A stretch of 64,000 nucleotides of DNA from Aquilaria yunnanensis (GCA_039654915.1 CM077600.1:34605992-34669991); one strand, 5' to 3'; numbered from the stretch's first letter, positions 43,016 through 55,732 are shown. A program made the numbers and translations. The notes: generated by a model not told the origin, from the letters alone.

Positions 43016-45605
43016 TTAAAATAAAAAAGAAATTATGCAAGTAGACTACTTTCAATCAAGTAAATTTAGAAACTAAACACTAAAACTTAAGATTGGTTTT
43101 GCATATCTAGCCAAGTAAGCAAACAAAACTCTTAAACTCCCTGAAGCAGATAACATCTCTTTTCTATCCTGGTTTACTTTAACGCAACAGTATAGCCAGT
43201 TGCTGCATAGAGTTTTAGGCCAGTGATGTTAGCAGGTAGTCGTATCCTTTTAGGGCGCTGATCTTGAGTTGCATTTCTGGCATTTCTCCAAGCCATTCCT
43301 TTTTCTCGTTCGTAGGCGTCTGCATCAGAGGATTTTTGTTTAGTGGAAAGATGGGATTTCTTTTTTATTTTTGTGGATGCTCCCTTGCCAATACTGTCTT
43401 CTTCAGAATGCGTCTAGTATCTACTGGTATGGACATGACGCTCTAGAAAATCATTGAAGTTTAGGACAAAATGAATGTGGTTTTGAATTGAATTCTAACC
43501 CTATGTTAGAATTTGATCCCAACAGCTAATACTATGCCATTACAGCTGGTCAAGTTTTTATTACAATTTATAGTTACAAGACTAGTATCTATTTAGCTTG
43601 TGCTTAAGAAGCTGAAGACTTGCGTGAAGAAAAAATATGTGAATCCTGAGTGGGATAACAAAAAAGCAACTAACATCTAGCAAGAAGTACTGCTATCATC
43701 AAAGTAAGTTGCAATGCTACAACATGCTTATGTAACCAATCAAATGCAGAAGTTGGAAATCACAATACCATATACAGAAACTTTAAGGTCTGGAAACTTG
43801 AATGAAAACATCCACACATCAGGAAAAGAAAGTACATTTCCTCCGGACATGGAAAACCGACCAGAGGACTATACTTTCTCCATCTAGAAAAGTACAGACA
43901 TTTTGCTTGCCATGTAGTTTTGCTTGTTTAGTACACTTGCATTTTCATTTCATATTGAAATTTCTCTTTTGTCAGTAAAAATCTAAAAAAACAAATAACT
44001 GAACAGTCATTGGATTTGAAAAACAAGTATTTTGAGGACACAAAATAATTTTACATCAAAACATCACAGGTTCCTAGACCAACTGAAGAATCCATCTTCA
44101 CAGTTCAGCCAATGACATAGATTCTTTTATAATAGGAAGAGGCCAGCCTTTAATGAAATTGCAAATGTATATCAAAAGACCTTATCATATCCCCTAGATG
44201 CACCTAAAAAAACATGTGTGATGAACTTAATTTCATATTAGCCTGTGCCTGAGGCCTGATAGAGCAAAAAGAAAAAAAATTTTACAAACCAAAAACATAA
44301 GCAACTCAACTGAATTTTATCTATTAGCATGTAAGGCAACTGAACTCATCCACTAGCCTACAACTCTAAAATGTTAGTTAGGCCTCATTGCATGTTGAAG
44401 TTCAGATTTAATTCGTTAATCGAAACTGACCTAGACACTTAATCTTAATTCATGAAATTTAGCTTAGGGCTCAGTTTCTTAACAAGCTTGCAGCCAAACA
44501 TGTTGATCCCAGCAAAACCAACAAAAGGATTCTTTAAGCACATCATATAGACATATAAGACAACAGAGACATATACAGCCGGGTAGAATAAGAAACAAAA
44601 AAAGGAACCAACTCTGTAGTGCATCTAACGCCACTACTTATTAAAATCAGAGCAAATGAACACAGTGACACGAATGGTTATTTTACTCTGGATTTAATAT
44701 AGGTGACTTCTATCCACAAGATATGATAGTAAATTAAGTTTAGAATCAGTATCTTCACTAGGAATATATTAAAGCTAACGTCTATATATTAAAGCTAATG
44801 GCTTAAGGAAAACCAATCATGATTCCATGTATCAGGAACAAGGACAAGATAATGTAAAATGATTAACAAACTGCTGTTCTTAACCAACCGGTTCTTGATT
44901 CTCAGCGTATGGAGGGCATAAAACAATTCAGATATTATGTTCTTGAATTACTAAATTTTAACATTTACTCTTGTTTGATTATTGACAGATTGGCTTGTCG
45001 AAAAGGCTTTCTCTTATGCCTGTTTTGTTTGTTGCTCTATGTGTGTGCAGGGTTGTAACAAAAGAAACCTTTGTTGCTTTGTTTGTGGAAAAGGCTTCCT
45101 CTTATGCCTATGACAATCAGTTTTACGCATAAAAGCTAGAACAAGAAACAAGAAACAAACACTGAAGAAAAATCAGTTTTACACAATAGGAGACACACGA
45201 TCATTCGATACAATCACTACAACAAGAAATAAGAAACAAGAAACAAACACTCACAAGCATTGATTCGACTTCGTCCATCGGTTGCCCTGTTCAGATGAAT
45301 TGTGTTTTCTATAAATTTCATCCCTATCTCCTCTTTAATACTGGGATTATGGCGCCAAATCCATTGATTCTTTCGCGCTTCCTAAAATTTTTGTGGGTAT
45401 AATTGATAATTTTACTGTCAAATGCTAGAAGCTCAGGTTAAACGTTGGGGGTAAGGAGCTTTCTGCGTTTAGTGGTCCAATTTCTTCGACGCCGAAAGTT
45501 TAGCGTTTCCTGATTTTTCAATTGAACGGAAACCAAACACCGAAACTTTTGCCTATCAGCGTTTAACGAGCGTTTTACAAGGAAAACGCGCTTCCCAAAC
45601 AGACA
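43016..45605 (-). other. Non-coding upstream part of the Harbinger element
   Basis: 2.6 kb between ORF1 and the right terminus carries no supported protein. It probably contains leader exons and introns of ORF1. Near-duplicate words such as AACAAGAAATAAGAAACAAG recur around 45140-45250. The right 150 bp is GC-richer, with AACGCT-like subterminal repeats. Confidence 0.4.
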
Positions 45606-45609
45606 CTAT

Positions 45610-46323
45610 ATAAGTCCGAGTTATATCATAAGTCATCCTCCAATAATATAAAAATTGAAAATTTTGCCCAAATTTTTATAAATCAGTCAATTTTATCACT
45701 AGTTCATAAAATCCTACAAGTTTTTTTTTTTTTTAAACTTTTGCCTGTTTGCCCTTTCTTTTCCTTTTTTCTATTTTTCATCAAGCAGCAACCCTCATTG
45801 GCACTTTTCTAATTTTTTTTTTACTTTTTCTTCTTGAAACGAAAGATCTCTGTTTTTTCTTACATTATTTTTTTCCCTATTGCTTATGTTTAATTATGCA
45901 TTCTCTTGTTTTGTTAGTTTGCTATAATTTTAGTTGTTCATTTTAATTTTAATTTTACTTTGATTTTCGTTATTTGCTTTGATTTATAATTTCATTATTT
46001 GTTCTAGTTTGTTCTTAGCTCCAATATGTCCCGAAAAGAAATCTAAAATTTAACACAAGAAAGTCTCAAAAAAGGAGAAATCAAGTAGCCAACACTAAAA
46101 AATTAAGATCTTATTAATTTTCTATCAGTTTCTATTTGTTCTTTTATTAATAGCTGTTTGTTCTTTTAACAATTGTTGTTTGTCATTTTACTAGTAGTTA
46201 TTTATTTTTTTATCTATTCTTGTTTGTTCTTTAAATAAATTAATTATATACCCTTGTATTAGTAGTTATTATTCATTTTTCTGTAATTATTTATTTTTTT
46301 ATCAATTCATATTGTTCTTTACA
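45610..46323. repeat. T-rich tract with TTTGTTCTTTTA-type array, left part
   Basis: The sequence becomes very T-rich. From about 46110 it repeats words like TATTTGTTCTTTTATTA and TGTTTGTTCTTTTA at irregular 20-40 bp spacing. The array resumes at 47730 after an inserted MULE-type element. Similar arrays form the tails of the SINE-like repeats at 30.4 and 48.6 kb. No gene. Confidence 0.45.
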
Positions 46324-47729
46324 GTAAATTTATCTGAGAGTCTCTTAACTTGTTATTTTTATTTTTTTATCCCAAATGAATACCCTAGCTTAAAATTGTC
46401 TTATCGAAGTACTCTACCTCATTATACATGTCTCAATTAAATACTTTTCTTCCATTTCACTATTAAATTGGACAAAAACTAATAATGTGACATTAATTAA
46501 GATTAAAATAAATATAAAATAATAATTTTAATCCTAAAACTTTTCTCAATTAATAATTCTAAGCCTGAAATTCTAAAACTAGTTTTTACACCCCTACTTT
46601 CTAATGTTGCCGCAAAAAAAGGAGACATCCAGCGTCGCCCATTCTGTGCCAATTCCAGCCCCTTCTCTGATAATTCGGTCCCTCTTTCCACCGGTCCTTC
46701 TCTCTGCCAACGAGACCTTCATCCATGCCATCCTCCTCGCTCTCCACCTCCTGTCGTCAACTGCTTGAATTCGTCGGTGTCCTGATGCTGAACCGCTCGA
46801 ATCCGTCGCCGTCTGCTTGAATCCAACGGTCAGCGTCGGCAAGGGCAATGGGAGCGTGAAGATCCGAAATTGATCTAAGCAACCCAACTCCTCGTCGGCG
46901 CTCTCCCTCCGCCGTCCTCCTTACCGGTGATTTTGCCATTATCATCCACCATTTTGATGCCTGATTTCACCGATTTCATCGCCAAAAGCCCTATGTTCTC
47001 TCTATCGTCCACCACTTAAAAGAATACAGGGCTTTCGCTGAGGCTTGAACGGATAGCTCTTGGTGGCTGGAAGGATCTTGAATCTATCATCATTCAACTC
47101 GAATCGGTCGCTGAGATCTTCGCGCTCCCATGGCCACCGTGAGAGATGAAGACACGAGGAGATAAGGAGAGAAACAGGCACGAGGAGAGAATGAGAGACC
47201 AGACACATTCTATATTTGGCGACAGACCCAAGGTGAAGGATCTGGCTTCGTGCCCGAAATCGGCGAGCCCGCATCATCGTCATCACAATGGAGGGAGGAG
47301 TGTGGAAGGTTGGGAATTTTTGCTGCTAGAAATTTCTGGGCTGCGATCGAATATAGTAGGTTGGTTTTGTTTGGATTTGATTGTTTTATAACACCCTGAT
47401 TATTTGCTCATTCAGAGATAATTGTTTTTGCGGCTAGAAGGAGAATTTTAAAAGTTTGAATTTGTTATTGATGTTAAGGAAGTTTAATAGGCTTATTTTA
47501 CATTTATTTTAAAAATTTGAGGATAAAACTTGTTATTTTACATTTAAGTTAATCTTAGTATTATCATGTCATTAATTTTCATTTGATTTAATAGTGAATT
47601 GGATAGCAAGCACTCAATTGGGATGTGCATAATGAGAAAAAGTAGTTTAATAGAGTAATTTTAAGGTATGGTACTCATTTATGATAAAAGAAAAAGAAAA
47701 ATAAACTAAGAGACCCTAGAGGAATTTAC
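46324..47729. mobile_element. MULE-type non-autonomous element, about 1.4 kb
   Basis: Ends GTAAATTTATCTGAGAGTCT and, inverted, GTAAATTCCTCTAGGGTCTC pair. The inverted repeats extend at least 200 bp (blocks CTTAAAATT, TCATTATACATGTC/TCATTATGCACATC, TTCACTATTAAAT, AATAATGTGACATTAATT/AATTAATGACATGAT). The core (46610-47390) is GC-rich with open but uninformative frames. The flanking direct repeat is not clear. It splits a T-rich array. Related to the 12-kb element. Confidence 0.68.
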
Positions 47730-48012
47730 TTTTAGATAAACTAGTTATTTATTTTTTTATTAGCAGTTATTTATGTTTTTACTAGTAGTTGTTTACTCTT
47801 TAGATACTGCTTGTTGTTTTGTTAGTAATTATTTATTCTTTTATTAATGGTTGTTTATTCTTTTATCAATTTATGGTTATTTTTTAAATAAACTGGTTTT
47901 CTATTCTTTTATTAGTTGTTCGTGGTTTTTTTATTAGTTGATTTAAAAAAAAAAAAAGAGAGATAATTTAAAAAAAAAACAAGAATAAATTTATAAAACA
48001 AGTTATTATATT
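47730..48012. repeat. T-rich TTTGTTCTTTTA-type array, right part
   Basis: Continuation of the array at 46.1-46.3 kb: TTATTAGCAGTTATTTA, TTGTTTACTCTTTAG and TTATTCTTTTATTAATGG words at irregular spacing, ending in an A-run near 47945-47957. Confidence 0.45.
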
Positions 48013-48589
48013 AAGGATTTTTTACAATTACCCCCAAAGTTTTGGTGATATTACACTAGCACCCCAGAGGTTTAAAAACGTACACTTACACCTTGTTTTT
48101 TTTATTACCGCCAGTCATCCATTAGTAAAAATGACAGCTAGCCTCCTTAAATTTAGGTGGTTTACAATTTTACCAAATGCTTTAGAAATCTACACCTCTC
48201 GTTAATGTATTTTGGACAATTTCTTCGTACTCATCTTTCTGCTTCTGAAAAATTCAAAGAACCAGACCTCTTGTGCTTCCTAAACCCTAACTCTCTCGTA
48301 CTCACCATAGCCTTCTTGACCATTGTCCCACTGTGTTCACTCTCCGCTATCTGATCCGAGGTCACATTGTGAGCCGGAGAGAGTGGAGTCAGCTTACACT
48401 CACTGATCTTGAAAAATTGGTTAAAAAACAGGGGGGACCTGGGGAAGTATTGTTTCGAGCTTCAGCCACCAAGGACCAAAGTGTTTTAAACATCTGAGCT
48501 AGCGCTCCGTGTTTGTTCGGCAATTGAGGATTTATCGTATTTATTATGTCTTTGTCCTTACGCGCACACAAGATCTATCCCATTTAGAA
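48013..48589. other. Single MULE-like terminus and unassigned sequence
   Basis: TTACAATTACCCCCAAAGTTTTGG at 48024 and the following lines resemble the left end of a MULE-type MITE. I found no inverted partner nearby. The rest carries only uninformative short frames. Confidence 0.3.
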
Positions 48590-49330
48590 TCATATGAAAG
48601 ATGTGTATTTTAATTTAAACTATTTAGCATATAAATTTGTAAATTTTCCTTTCATACAATACTTAACAGATATGAACTATTTGTTTTTTAATATGCATCT
48701 ATTTGCTCTTTTACATGAACTAAATATCCTTTTACAAGTATCTATTTATTCTTTTGTTTCAATTTATTATTTTTTCTCCCAAGTAAACTGTCTATTGTTA
48801 TTATTTTATTATCATTTGTATATTTTTTATGACTAGTTATTACTTTTTTTTAGAGAAGTTAATTATTTTATCAGTATCTATTTTTTCTTTTAGAAAAATT
48901 AGTTGTTCTATTATTGATATCTATTTGTTCTTTTAGAGAAATTAATTGTACTTTAACAATTATTTGTTCTTTTAGCTCAACTATTTGTTTGCTTTTTTAT
49001 TAGTTTAAAATTTTTTTAAAAATGATAAAAATTTTAAAAATGAAGAAAATAGAAAATTGAAGTAGTCCAAGGAAAACCGAAAATATAAAAGAAAACAAAA
49101 AAAACTGGGATAAAATGAAAAAACTGTAAAAACAATAACCAAAATAATAAAAAAAATAGATGGGGGTCACTAGGAATCAAACCCACACCCTCAAACAACT
49201 GCAACAATTTGTTTCACCATTCCACCGAAGACAACACTTTGTCCAAAGCCAACAAAAAATTATAAAATCCAAAGCGTGTCCGGGCACATTTGTACGCCCA
49301 GCACAGGCAAGACTACGCTCTTTTTGATAG
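48590..49330 (-). repeat. SINE-like repeat, second copy
   Basis: On the minus strand a head with GTGGAATGGTGAAACAA and a B-box-like GGGTTTGATTCC (near 49168-49182) precedes CCCCATC. It is followed by a pyrimidine tract (about 49150-49000) and an A-rich tract with repeated AAAAGAACAAATA words (48990-48600). The order of parts is the same as in the 30.3-31.4 kb copy. No coding potential. Confidence 0.42.
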
Positions 49331-50189
49331 CTAAATGAAGTTAAAAACAATTATTTTTTCCACTAAAAACAGTCTTTATCTTTGCATTATAATCTCTATC
49401 ATAATCGCTATTTTTTTTAATCTTTCTTTGTGAATGCATAACCATGATTTACAAACAATTCCATGATCTATGAATAATTTTTAGAGTATTGGCGTTGCAC
49501 TATTATACAAATAGATTCACAATGCGGGGGGAAAAAATGTCAGGTTTTATATGTGTTAGATCAGTTGCCTGGCATTATTTTAATTGTGAAAATAAATGAT
49601 TTTAAAAACTATTACTCCTTTCATCTTGTAATGGAATGGTTGGCATTTTTATTATTCTTATAAGAATTAGAAATGTAATGTCACATACGTTTTTGGTGGA
49701 GTATATATTAGAAACAAATGCATAAAAGTGTAAAAGTGCCAGTTATTTTAAGATAAAATTTTTGTTTCAAGAGATATGGCTAACTACCAGGCCATGTTGT
49801 AAGAACCGAACCATGAAAAAAAATTAGAGAAGCCTCTTGTTTGTAGTCCAACCGATTGAATCAACAATTTACCCACCATACTAAATAAGAATTATGACTG
49901 TTGTACATCATCTAGAAGAAAATAATTTCGGTTAATGATTCATTGATTTGAATGATTTTAGACGGTTTTGACCAAATATATACAAGTCAATACTTAGATG
50001 TTAGAGACAATGGCTCACAGTTAAACCAATCAGTTTGGCCCAACTTATACAACACTTGTTATGGGATGAAATGGGAGTAGTATTAATTTGTAGAAAATAT
50101 AATAATTTAATTTTTTTTTTACAATAAAAAGAACAATAACAAACTAAGAAGATAACAACCTAAGTGTACAAATGGCTAAGGTATGAGCA
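49331..50189. other. AT-rich spacer
   Basis: Nothing gene-like or paired is seen. Confidence 0.35.
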
Positions 50190-51915
50190 CAAATAACAAC
50201 TTGTCACTTCACTGTTAATATTGTGACACGAGAAAAGGAATTGAGCATCGAGTGAATGTGCCTAACCATTTCTTCCACTTTCAGTAGCAATAGTGAAAAC
50301 CCTGTAATTTGAACTAAACACTAAGAGTAATCTGTCATTATAGTAATGTAATTAAAATTATGAGTACTCACATATAAGGGCGCATCAAGCACAGCTTGCA
50401 CTTCCGCAACAAAAGGTGTATGTCAACTTCCAAGGAACTAGCTGGAATATGATATAAAACTTGTATGAGGGTTATTGATCACCCATGCCACAGCTCCAAT
50501 TTTTAAATTCAGATGCCAAAAGCCATCAACATAGAATATTACAGGAAGAGTGTTAGTTAAAGAGTTTCTTCGAGTAGCAAAGCTTGGATGAGTTTTTGGT
50601 TAGTCTAGCTTCATAGATCGCTTTAAACGTTTATTTGCCAACTTAAATTCCTGCTTAATATCCTTTGCCCTATGAATGATATGAGCAGCCTCGTTATGGA
50701 TCCCTTAGAATGTTGTTTCATTACGACTGAGCCAAATGCACCATAAAAAAGGCAATAATATGCTCAACTAGGTCCATCTGCCATTTGGATTTATAGTGCA
50801 TAATACGACAGATCCAACTAGTGAAATCCTTATAGGGATTCTGCCTAGGAACCATATTGAACAGAGACCACACACTCAATAAATTTGGGCAGAAAAAGAA
50901 AAGGTGATCCAAATCCTTAGCTCCAGTGTTGTATCAAAGGCAAGTAAGATCATCAACCACCTTCATTTTCATCAATTCCAACTTGGTAAGGAGAGCATTA
51001 TGTATACATTTCCAAACAAAAATTTTGAATTTCGGAGGCAAGGACATGACCCACAATTTTTTTGGTAACCCCTACAAATTCGAATTCGGATTCAATCCAT
51101 TGCTAGTTGATGGATCCTGAGTCATGGTCAACCAAGAATAACCCTTTTTTGTAGTATACCTCCCATCATTAGCATATTTCCACATCGACCAGTCTTTCCT
51201 GGAAGAACTTCGTCTTGTATTAAAATAGATGGCTCACATAATATCCTCAAGGAACACCACTCATAACTGAGAACAATCCCATTCTAGAGTGCTAAAATCA
51301 AAAAGATTTGCAACCTTTCTAAGGGTATATTGTATATTTACATATTGCTTAACGAATTCCAAACAAAATCCAGGGATCCAGTAATCCTGTCATAGACCAA
51401 CATAAATGCGGAGTAAGAAGTTGATACCCGAAAATTAAACTCTTCTAAATCATGGTAGGACACGACCCTTCATCCGCTTTCCACAAAGAAAAAGATCTAC
51501 CATACTTAGCTTGAAAGACATGTAAAAACAAGTGAGTTAAGATCCTTCTACATTAAATACCAAAAAAATTTGGCCCAGAGAGCCTAGTTAAATAGCTAAA
51601 GATCCTGGATCCCTAGGCCACCTTGTCTTTTTGGGAGTGACAGAATAAACCTAATATGGAAATGGATGCCATTTTCCTGATCCGTTCATCTCCACCAAAA
51701 TCGCACAAAAGACTTAGTTAATTCATCACTAGTTGTGACCGGAATATGAAATAGGAACATTAAGTAAATTCGAAGAGACAATAAAGAAGCCTGAATCAAG
51801 GTTAGCCTTCCTGCTGGATCAAAAAGTTTCCATTTCCAGAAAGCCAGCCTTGATTCAATTCTAGATCTTAAAAAATCATAGGATGATGTTTTGTAGTAGT
51901 CACGGTCAAACAAAA
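50190..51915 (-). pseudogene. L1-like LINE remnant (3' part of reverse transcriptase ORF)
   Basis: The minus strand carries broken pieces of a plant L1 ORF2 in order. The thumb region (SRLAFWKWKLFDPAGRLTLI, FVRFWWR, about 51915-51690) comes first. GLGIQDL-type sequence (about 51620) follows, then a zf-RVT region ending DLDHLFFFCPNLLSVW (about 50930-50870) and a weak RNase H-like part (about 50560-50420). Many stops and shifts are present. The catalytic RT and endonuclease domains are missing, so the copy is 5'-truncated. It starts about 60 bp from a MULE-type MITE. Confidence 0.78.
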
Positions 51916-51982
51916 TAGTTTAGTTGTAAAATAAAAAAGGAAAATAAAAGTTGAAAAGTAGCAATTATACATGAAAATGAAA

Positions 51983-53317
51983 GGCTCAACTATACATATG
52001 GCATCCAAACTTATGCAACTTGCATGAGTTGGTCCGTGACTCATGGCTCAATAAATTTAAGCCCTTGAACTTTGCAAAACATTATGGGTTGGTCCATCAA
52101 CTCATATGTCTTGATGGAAATATTACAAAATTTTTTCATCATATATTTTGATCCATTAAAAAAATACCCTTTTAATTCAAAAACATCAATTACACTATTT
52201 TCTTCATGCTAAATTGAAGAAGGAAAATGTAGTAGTTTTGCAACTATAAATTTAACTTCTTTGCTAACCAATATCATGAACTAAATTCTTGAAACACTAA
52301 TATGATTTATTACGCAATCTAATTCGTTAGGCATGTCTGCAACCATGAGAATATATGAAGAAAATTAGCTACTATCAATTATCCATTGAACTTCTTAAAT
52401 GGCAAATGTTGAGTTGGCTTAGCAAGCTTTTAACATGTTCAAGGCCTTCATTTCAAGGTCCTTAATCTTTCAAGCATTTTGTTGTCCTGGTTACACATAA
52501 AAACCTTCCCAACCAAGATGTTTTCCTCTTCAAACCAACTCACCAAGTGCTCATTCGGCTAAGGTTATGATCCGAACTGAGGCACCCTCAATTGTGTCAA
52601 TAAAAGCAACACATAACACAAAATAGGCGATTTTACAAGCAAAATGATTTTCTTCTTGCAACTCTTCTTAAGTCGAGTCATTTGAATGGTCTAGTGAAAA
52701 AAATAGTGAAAGGAAAACAACTTTTTTATAAAATTTTGGACAATACCTAAACAAGTTAATGACACGGAAAAGTGATTTCTGTATTTTGACAAATCATTTA
52801 GCTAAATTCTAAGAGAATGCTAGAGGATGATGAGGCATAGGGACTTTGATAGAATAAGTAGTGAAACAAATGTCATTGTTTTGTTGCATTTCGGATACGG
52901 CAGTTAGAAATGAAAAGCTTGATTGACTCTTATTCATAAATTAAATGAAAAAAAGGAATAATTGTAACTTACTAGTCACAAATGTCCCATGATACTAAAA
53001 TCAATGTTTTGCCCCTTATTGACCTTGAGAATGAAAAGAAAATTCATGATTTTCATATAAGGAATCATTAAAAAGGCATTGTCAGTGAGTCTATGAGAGG
53101 AGATTATGTATTTGGAAGTTTTTAAACTATGAGGACCACTTCTAATAAATAAAAAATGAGATAGGAGGTTTTTGCAACATTTACATCAAGGCTTTTGAGT
53201 CAATGAACTTACTCGTAATGTTTTATAAAGTTTAGGGACTTGAATTTACTAAATCTTGAGTAATGAGCCAACTCGTGCAAGTTGGGTAAGTTAAAGGGCT
53301 ATTTGTATAGTTAAGCC
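51983..53317. mobile_element. MULE-type MITE with perfect 9-bp TSD
   Basis: AAAATGAAA flanks the element at 51974-51982 and 53318-53326. Ends GGCTCAACTATACATATGGC and, inverted, GGCTTAACTATACAAATAGC pair. The inverted repeats extend about 150 bp (AACTTGCA(T/C)GAGTTGG, TGAACTTT/TAAACTTT, CAAAACATTA/TAAAACATTA). Length 1335 bp. The core has no coding capacity. Confidence 0.85.
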
Positions 53318-53326
53318 AAAATGAAA

Positions 53327-54252
53327 TTGACAAAAACCTGTGGTTATCTGCTCGCTGAGGGCCCAAGGGACAGATTGATCCATACTTCCTCTCTGGTAAG
53401 AAGTCTGGTGTGGCGGGCAACTCCGAAGTCCGAACCAACTTTCTTGCCATGCCACAAGGATTCTAATTTTACTTTTGGAAACTATCAGTTATTTTCTAAA
53501 ATTTTACTTATTTTTCAATTTCAACCTTAATTTTTTTAATTTTTTAAATAAATTTTAAAATTTACAAATATATAAATAGTTAGTCCCAAAATATTTCACT
53601 TTTCTAAATGCATTCTAAAGCTTTGTAACAATATAAGTAATTGGTCCTAAAACTGATCATTTTTTTGGGACCAACTTTTTTTAAAATTACAATTAAATTG
53701 TCCAGTAATTATCTTTTGATAAATTAAATGTATCAAAAAAATTTTAATAGTTAATAGACCATTTAAATTATTAATTTTTATTTTCTGTAAATCATACTCA
53801 TATTCAATAACTATTCTCAAGTAAATATATGACTCACTGTTAGTATTCTAGCAAAGTTTGAGGACTGTTTTGAAAAAACTAAATTCATAGAACTCAAATT
53901 AAAAAGTAAGACAAGTTTCAGGACTAAAAAATGAATTTGTTAGTGCGCCTACGTTGTATCTTTTTCATCAGTTACACAATCCTGTTGTTTTCGCCTCTGA
54001 TTTGAATCCTGTTGAGGCAACTAAAGTGAGCCACACCCACATGGCGGTGAAGCGCGGCCCACAAACCGGTCCCCTTCCTGGGGAGCCGAATCAGCCGGGC
54101 CATTTCCACATGACACTCATTATTCATTTTCCCCCTCCCCCTCCCCCTCCTCCTACTTGTCTGGCAGATTTGTTTGAGGCCCACGACGCTCCAAATGGAA
54201 TTATACAAGCTTAGTCTCACGTGATCATATTATACTTGCATATTTTTCTTTG
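53327..54252. other. AT-rich spacer with pyrimidine repeat
   Basis: No supported gene. A (CCCCCT)n-like tract lies at 54131-54153 within a GC-richer patch (54000-54190). Confidence 0.35.
54131..54153. repeat. (CCCCCT)n simple repeat
   Basis: Three to four CCCCCT-like units. Confidence 0.8.
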
Positions 54253-55301
54253 GCCAAAATGCACGGTTAGTCTCACAATTTTTTCAACTCAAATAAGTTA
54301 ATTTTTTAAATATAAATCACTACAACTTAGTCTCTTAACTTTGATAAATGTAACGACTTATAGTCCTTGATAGATGGAAAGACTCATAGCATTAACTGGG
54401 GCTTTTTTTGGTTGAACCAACCATCGTTGTTGAATTTAGCCTTTCCTTTCTTTGAGTTCGGGAGAACAAAATGGAGTCGAAAGAGCAGGGCAAAGGGTCC
54501 AAGCATTCTCACCAGTTTTCATAGCAATATTGTGCCATTTTACTTTGTCTTTCGAGATGCCCATGCATCTCGGGTTCCATAGACCTCCTCAATTAGAGTC
54601 AATTGGGAACTCATCGATGACCGTCAATAAGTAGCTCCGGTATCGGTAGCATTCACGATGTCTCATTCTAGGAGATAGTCAAGCACTTTGATACTGGGCT
54701 CAGATAGGAAAGATGCAAAGGTAGGGATTGCATGGGCATTGTGTGAGGGCATTTGATGCGCCACACCAGCTATTCTTTCCCTTCCCTTATTTGGGACAAT
54801 GGAAAGAGATCAAAGTTACATGCAACGAGAGCTAGGGCAAGCGCAACCCTGAGCTTCTAATTGTTGCTCTCCCCATCGACCTCACCTCCCCAACTCTGTT
54901 GCATTGCCCTCTTCTTCTCCCTGTTACCCTCCTATTCTCTCCATCACCATCGAGCTGCCCTCCTTATTTCTCATTCCAATTTTTCTCCATTTGTAAAGGA
55001 TTAGATTTCCCTAATTTAAGACTTTCAAAACCCTAGAATAATATATACAACATCCACATTGAATAGCCCCTTTTTTATCCAGTTGAACGACTCACGGACG
55101 TCGTTAATGCCATGTGACCAACACCTACACATTTTTTTATCACTAAAGGACTAACTCGCCCACTTATTTGATCTTTTAGGACCAAGTCACAAACTTAATC
55201 AAAGTTATAGTACTAAGCCCTTGAGAATCTTACATGAATAACGTGAGGGACTGACTTGCACAAGTTAGTGGAGTTGAGGGAACAAATACGCATTTAGGCC
55301 C
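54253..55301. mobile_element. MULE-type MITE, about 1.05 kb
   Basis: Ends GGCCAAAATGCACGGTTAG and, inverted, GGGCCTAAATGCGTATTTG pair. Inverted blocks include TAACTTTGAT and ACTTA(G/T)T. The flanks TTTTTCTTT and TTTTTTTTT could be an aged 9-bp duplication. The core (54400-54990) is GC-richer with no recognised gene. Confidence 0.6.
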
Positions 55302-55732
55302 TTTTTTTTTGGACCGTGAAGATGAGAGAGAAAGGAGAGAGCCGGCCTTTATAATACATATGTACAATTCCTAAAAGTTATCTCTCAATTGTGTAATGTT
55401 AAATGTACTAAAATTACTGTACAAAAAATTATCAAAAAATTATTGTACAAAAGTTATATAAAATTTTATTTATTGTGGTCCTATTTATTTCTGAAAAACA
55501 AAGTGGATTAGTTTAACTTATCCACATACAATCACGTACGCAATTAATCTAAAGCTTTTAACATAAACCTATTGATATATAAGTGTAGAATTTATATTCA
55601 CAGATAATAAATAAAAGCTCATAGTTTTTAAATAAATTTTTTAAAATTTTTTGTAAAAAATACTAATTTTAAATAAAAAATGGTCTGACTCAATCAAATA
55701 CGAGATGTAGGGACAGTATCTTTTATATTATA
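55302..55732. other. AT-rich spacer
   Basis: Nothing gene-like is seen. Confidence 0.35.

Larger units (their letters stand above)
39476..45606 (-). mobile_element. PIF/Harbinger transposon, full-length but inactive, about 6.1 kb
   Basis: Ends GTGCCTGTTTGGCAA and, inverted, GTGTCTGTTTGGGAA pair between TAT trinucleotides (39473-39475 and 45607-45609), fitting the 3-bp duplication of PIF/Harbinger elements. Subterminal tracts are built of repeated words: GTTAGAG/GTTAGC at 39499-39563, and AGCGTTTA/AACGCT near 45465-45590. Both family genes are present on the minus strand: ORF1 with a Myb/SANT-like domain (43015-41849) and the DDE nuclease (about 41601-40031). Both contain stops or frameshifts, so the copy is not autonomous today. 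Confidence 0.82.

Noticed and set aside
49168..49182. GGGTTTGATTCC as a true tRNA gene
   Set aside because: Only B-box-like sequence is present. There is no cloverleaf with anticodon and acceptor stems, so it is treated as a SINE-like relic.
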